From contig CAYYNT010000016.1 in assembly GCA_964473155.1 (NCBI GenBank), forward strand, positions 1-64,000: a stretch of DNA of 64,000 nt, in the 5' to 3' direction. Source of the DNA: JAJFUG01 sp964473155. GTDB taxonomy: Bacteria > Gemmatimonadota > Glassbacteria > GWA2-58-10. Shown here piece by piece: positions 8,612-16,713 of the stretch; position 1 is the first letter of the stretch; each line of letters begins with the position of its first letter. Below the pieces are notes generated by a model. It was not told where the DNA came from and did not search any database. It saw nothing but the letters and a program-made list of their open reading frames with translations. A program made the position numbers and the translations under genes.

Positions 8612-10249
8612 TCACTGCCCGCCGGTCCACTCCAGCACCTGCCCGTCTGCTTCCAGACGCTGGCGCAGCGTGGCGTAATCGATCTGCTGGAGGGGCTTTT
8701 TCGAGCTGATCGCAAGGTCCGCGGCGCTCACCGCGCTCTGCGCCAGGACCATGAACACCGGCTCCATGCGGATAGAGCCATATGCGATGTGCGTGGCCGA
8801 GAGGCAGACCGGGACCAGAAGGTTCGCGCACTCCTCGGCTCTGGGAATGATTGCCCGATATGAGACCGGGTAGGGCGGGAACCCGCCCACCTGGACATCG
8901 CCCTCATTGCGCAGGCTGCCGGTGGAATCCACCCAGCGCTGGATGTTGTGGCTGTCCATGGTGTAGGCGGCCATTCCCGCGGGGTCCTCGGCCACCGCCT
9001 CGCCCTGGCAGTTGTGCTGGGTCATCACGTATGCGCCCACCATGCGGCGGGCCTCGCGCACATAAATCTGAAGCGGCCAGCCGCCGTTGCCGGTGAACTC
9101 ATCCGCGGCCAGTCCCCAGCGTGAAACCTCGGCGCGCAGCGAGTCCGGAACGCGCGGGCTGTTGGCCAGGGTCCAGAGGAAACCTTTCTGGTAGTCCTTG
9201 TGCGCCTGGATAATACGGTCGCGCGTGGCGTAATCCGCCTCGGGATAATCGTAGTTCGCGCCGATGAAGTCGGTGGAGAAGCCCTTGTTGTTGTTGGTGT
9301 CGGTCTTGCGGTTGGGCATCATGACCGGGTTCCAGGGAATCGCGCGATAGCCGGCCTCGAAATAACGGAGCAGCGGCTCGTATACGAGACTGTCATAAAC
9401 GGCGGGTTTTTCGAAAGCGATACGGTTTTCCGGGACATCGGTCAGACACATCCGGAAATTGTAGGCCTGGACTTTCCTGTCCCCCGTGCCGTCCGGCTCA
9501 AGCTTTTCGGGATTGATTCCTGGCAGAAGGCCGCTGGAGGGGTCTCCTGGCACTATGTACGGGTCGACAGGCAGCTCGAACTGATGGTACACCGCGTTGG
9601 CGGTCTGAACTCCGTTCAGGGTTTCGCCGTAGAGAGAGTTGTCCTCGCGCCCCACGGTGTAGCTCACCCCGGCGGCGGCCATCAGGTCGCCCTCGTAGGT
9701 GGCGTCGATGAACATCGCTCCGCTGAACACCCGCCCGCTTTCCATCCGGATAGAGACAATCCGCGCCCCGTCTTTCACCACGGATCCAGCCGAGCGGTCC
9801 AGGCGCTCGCCCGAGACCAGCGGAACGTTGGATTCAGCCAGCATCTGGTTTATGATCTGCTCGGCCACGCGCGGCTCGAAAGTCCACATCGTTTCGGCAT
9901 CCACATCGTAACCCCGCCCGCTGCGGTAATCGGCCGGTTTTTCATACACCCAGGCGCTGTCGGAGCGATAATACTGCGCCACGCGGCGGTAGAAATCCAG
10001 GGAAAGACCGCCGATTGCGGCCTTGTTGCCGATATCGGTTGCGCCCAGCCCTCCGGTGGTCAACCCGCCAAGGTGCGCCGAGGATTCGATAAGCACGGTC
10101 TTGCGCCCCAGCTTGGCCGCCTGCACCGCGGCCACCACCCCGGCCGAGGTTCCGCCGTAGATCACGATGTCGTACTCCGGTTTCGGGGCGCAGCCCGAGG
10201 CCAGGACCAGGGCCATAAGGAGCGCTTTCAAAATAGTGTTTCGGAGCAT
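8612..10249 (-). CDS. FAD-dependent oxidoreductase lipoprotein
   Basis: The 545-residue protein starts with a lipoprotein signal (LVLASGCAPK; lipobox cysteine near residue 20), so it should be anchored in the envelope. It is followed at once by an FAD-binding Rossmann motif, DIVIYGGTSAGVVAAVQAAK, and the glutamate that binds ribose in KTVLIESS. The sequence fits the FAD_oxidored family (PF12831), often annotated as xanthan-lyase-associated or succinate-dehydrogenase-like flavoproteins in polysaccharide degraders. The C-terminal block CLSATHIAYGSIRMEPVFM is the second conserved FAD-contacting region. Its electron acceptor and substrate are unknown. It has its own promoter at 10395-10424 and shares the downstream terminator with the dipeptidase. 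Confidence 0.85.
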   Translation of the reverse strand: MLRNTILKALLMALVLASGCAPKPEYDIVIYGGTSAGVVAAVQAAKLGRKTVLIESSAHLGGLTTGGLGATDIGNKAAIGGLSLDFYRRVAQYYRSDSAWVYEKPADYRSGRGYDVDAETMWTFEPRVAEQIINQMLAESNVPLVSGERLDRSAGSVVKDGARIVSIRMESGRVFSGAMFIDATYEGDLMAAAGVSYTVGREDNSLYGETLNGVQTANAVYHQFELPVDPYIVPGDPSSGLLPGINPEKLEPDGTGDRKVQAYNFRMCLTDVPENRIAFEKPAVYDSLVYEPLLRYFEAGYRAIPWNPVMMPNRKTDTNNNKGFSTDFIGANYDYPEADYATRDRIIQAHKDYQKGFLWTLANSPRVPDSLRAEVSRWGLAADEFTGNGGWPLQIYVREARRMVGAYVMTQHNCQGEAVAEDPAGMAAYTMDSHNIQRWVDSTGSLRNEGDVQVGGFPPYPVSYRAIIPRAEECANLLVPVCLSATHIAYGSIRMEPVFMVLAQSAVSAADLAISSKKPLQQIDYATLRQRLEADGQVLEWTGGQ

Positions 10250-10325
10250 TTCATTCTCCGGTCAGGGTGAGAAAGTGCGGAGCGGGTTTGAGCGACAGGA
10301 CAGGCCGGATTGGAATAAGACTCTT

Positions 10326-10424
10326 GACCGAACGATCATTTCCCCGAATCTGATTCCAGACCGGCGTCATAAGACCGTCATCACAGTTCGGTCGAATATA
10401 GCCACGGGCCGGACTTGCAGTCAA
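10326..10424 (-). promoter_or_regulatory. Promoter and paired inverted octamers for the FAD lipoprotein
   Basis: On the minus strand TTGACT (10419-10424) and TATATT (10395-10400) are spaced by 18 bp. GTTCGGTC (10386-10393) lies just past the -10, at the expected start point, and its inverse GACCGAAC lies at 10326-10333, 60 bp centre to centre further into the leader. This could be a looping operator; it could also be chance. The -35 abuts the T-run of the fbaB terminator. Confidence 0.45.
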
Positions 10425-10473
10425 TAAAACAAAAGCCCCACCACGCGCGATGGGAAGACACACGGGATGGGGC
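10425..10473 (-). terminator. Intrinsic terminator of fbaB
   Basis: On the minus strand GCCCCA (10473-10468) pairs with TGGGGC (10440-10435), with partial further pairing inside, and is followed by TTTTGTTTTATTG. It starts 30 bp after the fbaB stop codon. Confidence 0.65.
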
Positions 10474-10502
10474 CGCTTCAAGTGTTCAGTTGATCAGGGC
10501 GC

Positions 10503-11555
10503 TCAGGCTATGGTTATGGATTTGTCCAGGTAAACATCCTGGATCGCCCCGAGCAGTTTGACGCCCTCTTTCATCGGGCGCTGGAAAGCTTTTCGCCCGG
10601 ATATCAGGCCCATTCCGCCGGCGCGCTTGTTGATCACAGCCGTGCGCACGGCCTCGTGGAAGTCATTGGCCCCGGAGGCCCCGCCGCTGTTGATCAGGCC
10701 AATGCGTCCCATGTAGCAGTTGGCCACCTGGTAGCGTGTCAGGTCGATCGGGTGGTCGCTGCAGAGCTTGTCGTACATGGCCGGGTGGGTTTTGCCGAAT
10801 TTCAGGGCTTTGAACCCGCCGTTGTTCTCGGGCTGTTTCTGCTTGATAATGTCCGCTTCGATAGTCACGCCCAGGTGGTTGGCCTGTCCGGTCATGTCCG
10901 CGGCCACATGGTAATCGGTCCCGTCTTTCTTGAAGTTGCCGTTACGAAGGTAGCACCACAGTATCGTGGCCATACCAAGCTCGTGCGCCTGCTGGAACGC
11001 CTGGCTGATCTCCTCGATCTGTCGCGCCGCCTCATCCGAACCATAATAAATTGTCGCTCCCACCGCCGCGGCGCCCATGTCCCAGGCCTGTTCCACGCTG
11101 GCGTAAAGACGCTGGTCATACCTGGCGGGGTAGGTGAGCAACTCATTGTGGTTGATTTTCAGGATAAATGGAATCTTGTGCGCCCACTTCCGGGAAACCG
11201 ATCCCAGCACGCCCAGGGTGGATGCCACCGCGTTGCAGCCGCCCTCGACCGCCAGCTTGACGATATTCTCGGGGTCAAAATACTCCGGGTTCGGCCCGAA
11301 CGAGGCCCCGGCGGTGTGCTCGATTCCCTGGTCCACCGGGAGGATCGACATGTAGCCGCTGCCACCCAGGCGTCCATGCGAGAACATCCACTGCAGGCTT
11401 CCGATCACCCGGTTGTTGCGGTCCGTATTCAGGAAAATTCGGTCCACGAAATCCGGTCCGGGAAGATGAAGATTGTCTTTGGTAATTGTGATGCACTTGT
11501 GCTCAAGAAGAGATTTGGCTTCACTGCCGAGATATTCCTCAGCTTTCGCTTTCAT
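10503..11555 (-). CDS. fbaB: Class I fructose-bisphosphate aldolase (DhnA/FbaB type)
   Basis: The 350-residue protein matches the archaeal-type class I aldolase family, of the same length as E. coli FbaB. It cleaves fructose 1,6-bisphosphate to glyceraldehyde 3-phosphate and dihydroxyacetone phosphate through a Schiff-base lysine, here in the context EADIIKQKQP. Other family blocks are SILPVDQGIEH, LKINHNELL, the phosphate-binding LINSGGASG, and the C-terminal GGMGLISGRKAFQRP. It is a single-gene unit with a good ribosome binding site (GAAAGGAAAAG), its own promoter about 140 bp upstream and an intrinsic terminator. It probably serves glycolysis and gluconeogenesis; no class II enzyme is in the window to compare. 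Confidence 0.93.
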   Translation of the reverse strand: MKAKAEEYLGSEAKSLLEHKCITITKDNLHLPGPDFVDRIFLNTDRNNRVIGSLQWMFSHGRLGGSGYMSILPVDQGIEHTAGASFGPNPEYFDPENIVKLAVEGGCNAVASTLGVLGSVSRKWAHKIPFILKINHNELLTYPARYDQRLYASVEQAWDMGAAAVGATIYYGSDEAARQIEEISQAFQQAHELGMATILWCYLRNGNFKKDGTDYHVAADMTGQANHLGVTIEADIIKQKQPENNGGFKALKFGKTHPAMYDKLCSDHPIDLTRYQVANCYMGRIGLINSGGASGANDFHEAVRTAVINKRAGGMGLISGRKAFQRPMKEGVKLLGAIQDVYLDKSITIA

Positions 11556-11691
11556 CGTCTTTTCCTTTCACCATTGTTTTCTGGTTTGTCTCTGACTCAC
11601 CGGATACGGGCGAACCGGGATCCGATTATCAGCGAGGGGACTGCCAAAGCCGCAGTTTTAAACCGGTGCGGCGTTGAAGACGCTATTTATT

Positions 11692-11719
11692 ATGATAGGT
11701 ACGTTGTGGATTTTGTCAA
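11692..11719 (-). promoter_or_regulatory. Promoter of fbaB
   Basis: On the minus strand a perfect TTGACA (11714-11719) is followed after 16 bp by TATCAT (11692-11697). The rest of the 315-bp gap between the divergent fbaB and the metal-dependent hydrolase holds no gene; the hydrolase's own ribosome binding site GGAGG is at its right end, and no promoter for it stood out. Confidence 0.55.
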
Positions 11720-11870
11720 GCCGGATTGGGAATAATTCTCAACATGAGGCCTTGAGGAATAACAGAACATGCACATGGAGAACCTTTCATTTACAGGTTG
11801 AAAATCCGGCTGGCCCGATGTTAGATTAAAGCGTGCAAACTGTTGCGTTAATCATAATGCGGAGGTTTTC

Positions 11871-12605
11871 ATGAACTGGATATCGTTTGTTATGACATGT
11901 TGTCTTGCGGTTTTCGTTTCAATGCTCCAGGCCGCGGATTATTCAGCGGACAGTTTCGACACGCCCCAGGGAAAGCTCAGAATAACATTTATCGGGCACG
12001 GCACACTGATGTTCGAGTTCGCGGGCAAAGTAATCCATGTCGATCCGGTGGGGCGCTACGGTGATTATTCACGCCTGCCGAAAGCCGACCTGGTGCTGAT
12101 CACCCACGAACACGGCGACCACCTCGACCAGGAGGCTCTGGCCCTGGCGCGCAAAGAGGGCGCTCCGGTGCTGGCCAATGCCGCATCAGCGGCGCAGATA
12201 GAGGGGGCGACCAGCATATCGAACGGAGAAAAAACCGAGGTTCTGGGCCTGAGCATCGAGGCGGTCCCGGCCTACAACATCGTTCACAAGCGCGACGGTG
12301 GCGAACCGTTCCACCCGAAAGGCAACGGCAACGGATATGTGGTCTCGTTCGGCGGGAAGCGGGTCTATATCGCCGGGGACACGGAGAACATCCCGGAAAT
12401 GAAGTCCCTCAAGGGCGTGGACATAGCTTTCCTGCCGGTCAACCTGCCCTACACCATGACCCCGGAGATGGCGGCGGATGCCGCCCGGACTATCCGTCCC
12501 GGCGTCCTGTACCCTTACCATTACGGCAACACCGAGATCGGGAAGCTGAAACAGCTCCTGGCCCTGGAAAAGGACATCCAGGTGCGGATCAGGGAACTGC
12601 GCTGA
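11871..12605 (+). CDS. Secreted metallo-beta-lactamase-fold hydrolase (UlaG/UPF0173-like)
   Basis: The protein has a signal peptide (residues 1-21, ending LQA-ADY) and a 220-residue metallo-beta-lactamase fold. The metal site is THEHGDHLD near residue 80, with further ligands in FIGHGTLMFEF, YIAGDT and the C-terminal YPYHYGNTE. This arrangement belongs to the UlaG/UPF0173 branch rather than to true beta-lactamases. Members act on phosphodiesters, lactones or nucleotides, so no substrate can be named. Export is unusual for the branch but is common in Bacteroidetes-like genomes. ATG 11871 has GCGGAGG ahead. A 134-bp repeat occupies the region after its stop. Confidence 0.8.
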   Translation: MNWISFVMTCCLAVFVSMLQAADYSADSFDTPQGKLRITFIGHGTLMFEFAGKVIHVDPVGRYGDYSRLPKADLVLITHEHGDHLDQEALALARKEGAPVLANAASAAQIEGATSISNGEKTEVLGLSIEAVPAYNIVHKRDGGEPFHPKGNGNGYVVSFGGKRVYIAGDTENIPEMKSLKGVDIAFLPVNLPYTMTPEMAADAARTIRPGVLYPYHYGNTEIGKLKQLLALEKDIQVRIRELR

Positions 12606-12671
12606 GAGGGAGTTGGGGGCGTTTTGGAGCGGCGGACGGAATTTTGTAGTATCGGCGCAGCTATATCTGGT

Positions 12672-12750
12672 AGTGGTTGTCCAGAAAGTCCATGTTTTTG
12701 CTCTCTGTAAATTGTGGAAAACTGTAACTATTTGTTTTATTTGTAGTTCC
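12672..12750 (+). repeat. Decayed half copy of the convergent-gap repeat
   Basis: The stretch GTTGTCCAGAAAGTCCATG, then TTTTTGCTCT, CTGTAAATTG and TAACTATTTG, follows the left half of the full repeats at 12751, 36003 and 53585 in the same order, with many substitutions. It ends exactly where the full copy begins, so an older element appears to have lost its right half or to have been interrupted by the younger one. Confidence 0.65.
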
Positions 12751-12883
12751 GTAGGGGCTGTCCCAAAAGTCCCCGATTTTGCTCTTTGCAAATTATTGCA
12801 ATCTCTAACCAATTGAAATAAAAGCATTTCTGTAGGGGCACGGCGCGCCGTGCCCCATATAAGACTTTTGGGACAGCTCCTAC
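12751..12883 (+). repeat. Convergent-gap repeat, copy 1 (MITE-like)
   Basis: A 133-bp element bounded by inverted repeats: GGGGCTGTCCCAAAAGTC at the left and GACTTTTGGGACAGCTCC at the right, one mismatch. An internal 22-bp perfect palindrome lies at 12835-12856 (half: GGGGCACGGCG). It fills most of the gap between the convergent genes ending at 12605 and 12928. It codes for nothing plausible and contains no transposase. It is nearly identical to the copy at 53585 and clearly related to that at 36003. Confidence 0.9.
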
Positions 12884-12927
12884 AGCTAAAACATTCTGGT
12901 CAACCCCGGCATTTTTCCGTTGGGGCT

Positions 12928-14601
12928 TTATTTTTCCCACGGCGCCAGATAGCCGGGACGCATCCCCTGACGGCCGAACACCAGTGGTGGCCGTCCGCAC
13001 TCAAAAGCCCCGAGGTCCGGGCCCTTGCCGCCGTAATCATCGTTGAATCCCGGCAGCCGCACTCCGGCATCAATCGCCGGGTTGGCGATTTCTTCCATCT
13101 TATCCGTTATCCTCCAGGTCTTACCGGCATGAGTCACCTCGGTGACACCCCAGTTGATTCGGGTCGTGGTCGGCGCGAGGAAGAACTCCAGACCGGTGGA
13201 GGGCGCATAGGAAGGGCGCGTGCCTATGCCGTGCTGTTCGTGTCCCCGGACCATGCTGATCCCGGTGAAAAGGTCATAGTCCAAATCTGCGGCAGGCTCT
13301 CCACGGCTGCTCCAGATAAGCGGGCCGTGGCAGTCGAAAATATTGTTTCGCGAGACGGTGTTTGTGGCCGGGTGCGTGCTGAATGCGCTGAACGCCCCAC
13401 GAGGCTGCAGAGCCGTGTTGTGGAACACCCAGCGCCGTCCGCCGGCGTGCGGTGCGCGCTCACCCAGCTTGATCATCGGGCCGCCCGTGGGTTCGCGGTG
13501 CGTGCGCCGGGACTGGCCGAACACGTTGCGGAATATGTAGAGCGGGCCGTAAGAGGTGGTGGCCGTGGCGATGTGCGTATAGGTGCGTTCGATAAAATTG
13601 CCCCAGATACGCACGTTCATGTTTGCGCCCTCGCTCTCGATTGCATCGTCCCACACTCCGGCAATATAGTTGCCGTATGTGTCGGAGTCGCGGTTGGGGC
13701 TGCCTTCGAAACTGTAGTTTTCACCCCCGCCGATAGCATCGTTAAATCCATGGTCGTCGCTGGTTACAATCTCGTTGTAGCGTATTATGTTGCCGCCGGC
13801 TGAATTCCAGAGCGTAATGGCCTGTGGCCCGGCCGGGTGTCCGGTGTCCCAGTCATTGGACCAGCCGGTGGGGTTTTCGATCCGGTTGCGCTGGATCACC
13901 AGACCCGAGGTTTTTTCATCGGCCTGGATCGCGCTGTCCTCCCAGCCAAGAGAGGCCACCTGACGGTCCCCGCGGCCCCAGTTGGCGATCCGGCAGTCCT
14001 CGATCACTATGTCGTGACGGCCCTTGCGGATGACAATTGCATCCTGCGCCGCGCCCCGAAGGTCCAGCCCGCGTATTACCACATAGTCCGCATCGATCAC
14101 CACGTTGTTCTCAATCACCTTTTCCCCATCGATAACCGTGCGCGCGCCCCCGGCAGGGCAGATAACATGCCAGGCGCCCGGCGCTCCGCTTTCCGTGACT
14201 GTAAGGGTGGAATCGGTCACGCCGCCCGGCAGAGAAGTGATTTTGCCCGCCGGGAAACTGTCCGGCCGGGTGGCGGTGCGAAAAGTCACCTCTCCGCTTT
14301 TCAGGCTCAGCTTGACCTCGTACTCCGTGCCCGGCGCAAGGCCCACCAGGCTGCCCCGGAACTCCTTGTTGCGGCTGTCGAACCAGAGCGGAAGGCCCTC
14401 GCGCCAATCGTTACCGCCAATGGCGCGGTAATGCACCGCGCACTCTCCTGGATTGTCCTGGTCCACCGGGTAGTAGAGGCCCAGGCACTCGAAAGTCGGG
14501 ACAGCACGGGGGACTGATTTTTCGGCGGCGCAGAGATGGGAGCAAAAGACAGGTAGAATTGAAAGGATAAAATAGAGTCCGGATAACAGCTTGCGTTTCA
14601 T
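12928..14601 (-). CDS. Secreted right-handed beta-helix protein
   Basis: The 557-residue protein starts at ATG 14601, which has GGAGG five bases ahead; the open frame upstream lacks such a site. Residues 1-25 are a signal peptide (LPVFCSHLCAA-EKS). Residues 30-125 resemble a fibronectin/Ig-like beta-sandwich (YEVKLSLKSGEVTFRTATRP). From about residue 140 to 480 the sequence shows parallel beta-helix coils (YVVIRGLDLRG, HDIVIEDCRIANWG, GLVIQRNRIEN, NIIRYNEIVTS, DTYGNYIAGV, IWGNFIERT). It is of the pectate-lyase-like superfamily; enzymatic action on a polysaccharide is likely but the catalytic residues are not obvious. Its stop lies 44 bp from the repeat. Confidence 0.8.
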   Translation of the reverse strand: MKRKLLSGLYFILSILPVFCSHLCAAEKSVPRAVPTFECLGLYYPVDQDNPGECAVHYRAIGGNDWREGLPLWFDSRNKEFRGSLVGLAPGTEYEVKLSLKSGEVTFRTATRPDSFPAGKITSLPGGVTDSTLTVTESGAPGAWHVICPAGGARTVIDGEKVIENNVVIDADYVVIRGLDLRGAAQDAIVIRKGRHDIVIEDCRIANWGRGDRQVASLGWEDSAIQADEKTSGLVIQRNRIENPTGWSNDWDTGHPAGPQAITLWNSAGGNIIRYNEIVTSDDHGFNDAIGGGENYSFEGSPNRDSDTYGNYIAGVWDDAIESEGANMNVRIWGNFIERTYTHIATATTSYGPLYIFRNVFGQSRRTHREPTGGPMIKLGERAPHAGGRRWVFHNTALQPRGAFSAFSTHPATNTVSRNNIFDCHGPLIWSSRGEPAADLDYDLFTGISMVRGHEQHGIGTRPSYAPSTGLEFFLAPTTTRINWGVTEVTHAGKTWRITDKMEEIANPAIDAGVRLPGFNDDYGGKGPDLGAFECGRPPLVFGRQGMRPGYLAPWEK

Positions 14602-14923
14602 AAGACCTCCGTCGAATTCTGGACAAGTCAGCCGGGGTAAGGCCCGAGGCACGCAGAATCAAATTATCATAAAGGCCGGAATATTTCTACAGTCTTTCAC
14701 CTGATGTTCGTGGCGTGGTCATGAGGTTTTATCCTGCTGATCGCGTTTTTTTCATTCTGCGAGAAAATTGAAACTCAGTCCAATGGAAGTGTCGTCAAAA
14801 GATGCATGCCAGACAGTCGAGAGTTGATTCGACTGGTTGACACTGGCGGCAACCGATCCGCCAATGTGTTCACGGCCGGGGCTGTCCGGCTCGTCCATAT
14901 CAACTGTTCCAAGGAGTGTGGTT

Positions 14924-16645
14924 GTGAAAAGATATTTCTTTTGTCTGGTCCTGTTCCAAGTCATTCTGTCTCTCCCGCTTTTTGCGCGTGCAACGGAACG
15001 TGACGTCTCAGCAGATTCTCTCGCCGCCCTGGTGGACAGCCTGATAATTCCACAGATCAAGCCCGGCGGCCCAGGCTGCGTGGTGGCTGTTATCCGGGAC
15101 GGGAAGACGGTTTTCGAGCGCGGTTACGGCCTGGCCAACCTGGACTGGGGAATACCTAACAGCGGTGTCTCGGTCTTCCAGATCGCCTCCGTGTCAAAGC
15201 AGTTCACCGCCGCCTGCGTGGTGCTTCTGGCCGAGGAGCATAAACTCTCGCTGGATGACGATATCCGCATCTGGCTCCCGGAAGTCCGGGACTACGGCCA
15301 GCGGATTACCATCCGCAACCTGCTCAACCATACAAGCGGGATAAGGGACTACGAGTCACTGATGCCAGTGGCCGGGATGCGTTATGACATGCCATATAAA
15401 CCCTGTGAGATTTTCGATTTCATCATCCGGCAAACAGCACTGGATTTCTCTCCAGGGGAAAAATACGCTTACAGCAACTCCGGCTACATCCTCCTGGCTG
15501 AAATTGTTAAGCGGGCCAGTGGCCTCAGCCTGGGGCGCTTTGCCGGGGAGCGGATTTTCCAGCCTTTAGGAATGAAAAACACTTTCTACTACGAAACACT
15601 CTATCAGGTGGTGAAAAACCGGTCCACGGGTTACGATTTTGATTTCAACCGCCTGATCTACACCACCGGGCAGTCCGATACCTACACCATAGGGCCTGCT
15701 GGTGTTTTTACCTCTGTCGAGGACCTCGCCCTCTGGGATCGCAATTTCTATGAAAATAGGATCGGCGGACCGCACTTTGTCGAGACTATGCTTGAGCGGC
15801 CTGTGCTGACCAGCGGAGACACCTCGAATTATGCCTGTGGACTTGAATATGGCGAACACCGTGGCCTGCCCACGCTGAGTCACTCGGGTTGGTGGGCCGG
15901 GTACCTGTCCTTCATGCTGCGTTTCCCGTCACAGAAAACCACCATAATCCTGCTGGCCAACTCGACCAGCGACGTTGCGCCTTCCACTAATTGTTTCAGT
16001 ATCTCCGATATTTATCTCTACGATCAATTCCCGGTGGACAAGCGCCCCCAGCCACGAAAGGAAACCGAACCAGCAGCCAGTAAAACGGAGGTTCCTGTCA
16101 ATCCGGAGCTTTTTGATCAGCTTACAGGACGCTACGAGATCGGCCACCTGGACGCCGTGCTGAATGTCAGCCGGGACGGCGACAGGCTATTGGGGCAGTT
16201 CGGCGGCCAGATGCAATTCCAGATGTTCCCGGAGTCGGACAGCACTTATTTTCTCAAGATCGACAAAATCCAGGTGAAATTTCGGCGAGACGCGGATGGC
16301 AAGGTGAACCACTTGGTCTGGTGTCAGCGCGGACGTGAAATGCAGCTTAACCGGATCAGACCGGTTGCCACCGCGGAAGAACTGAGCCGGTACTGTGGCG
16401 ATTACCTTTGCACCGACCTGCAATCCACCTGGAGCGTGGTGCGGGATGGAGACTGGCTGCAACTGCGCTCCTCTATGACTTCGATTGATCTGCCCGGCAA
16501 TGATGTGCTGCTGCAGAAAGAGGGAGACCTGTTTCTTCTGTCCAGTAAGAGCTTGCGGTTCAGCCGGGACGACAAGGGGCTGGTCAAGGGATTTGAGTTG
16601 ACCAGCGCCGGGAATACCTGGAAAATGGTTTTCAACCGCCGGTAA
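14924..16645 (+). CDS. Secreted serine hydrolase, class C beta-lactamase / DD-peptidase fold
   Basis: GTG 14924 is chosen because GGAG at 14913-14916 is well spaced and the product then starts with a signal peptide (KRYFFCLVLFQ...LFARA). The open frame begins earlier but has no such support. The catalytic SxxK is ASVSKQF near residue 90, the YxN is YSNSGY near residue 183, and the third motif is probably HSGWWAGY near residue 320. Residues 390 to 573 form two extra beta-rich domains (around LTGRYEIGH and LSRYCGDYL) as seen in many esterase-like family members. The role may be cleavage of small esters or D-amino peptides in the periplasm; it need not confer antibiotic resistance. It stands alone between divergent and convergent neighbours. 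Confidence 0.85.
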   Translation: MKRYFFCLVLFQVILSLPLFARATERDVSADSLAALVDSLIIPQIKPGGPGCVVAVIRDGKTVFERGYGLANLDWGIPNSGVSVFQIASVSKQFTAACVVLLAEEHKLSLDDDIRIWLPEVRDYGQRITIRNLLNHTSGIRDYESLMPVAGMRYDMPYKPCEIFDFIIRQTALDFSPGEKYAYSNSGYILLAEIVKRASGLSLGRFAGERIFQPLGMKNTFYYETLYQVVKNRSTGYDFDFNRLIYTTGQSDTYTIGPAGVFTSVEDLALWDRNFYENRIGGPHFVETMLERPVLTSGDTSNYACGLEYGEHRGLPTLSHSGWWAGYLSFMLRFPSQKTTIILLANSTSDVAPSTNCFSISDIYLYDQFPVDKRPQPRKETEPAASKTEVPVNPELFDQLTGRYEIGHLDAVLNVSRDGDRLLGQFGGQMQFQMFPESDSTYFLKIDKIQVKFRRDADGKVNHLVWCQRGREMQLNRIRPVATAEELSRYCGDYLCTDLQSTWSVVRDGDWLQLRSSMTSIDLPGNDVLLQKEGDLFLLSSKSLRFSRDDKGLVKGFELTSAGNTWKMVFNRR

Positions 16646-16713
16646 CCGGACAAATGGCGCGGGCGTGGAGCGGTGATAGAGCGCTCCATGCCCAGCCTGA
16701 GTCCCCGGCCGCA

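Noticed and set aside
12613..12816. Small open frame containing a peptide block that recurs at 35991 (VPKVPDF...CKL)
   Set aside because: The similarity arises because both frames read through copies of the non-coding repeat; there is no ribosome site.
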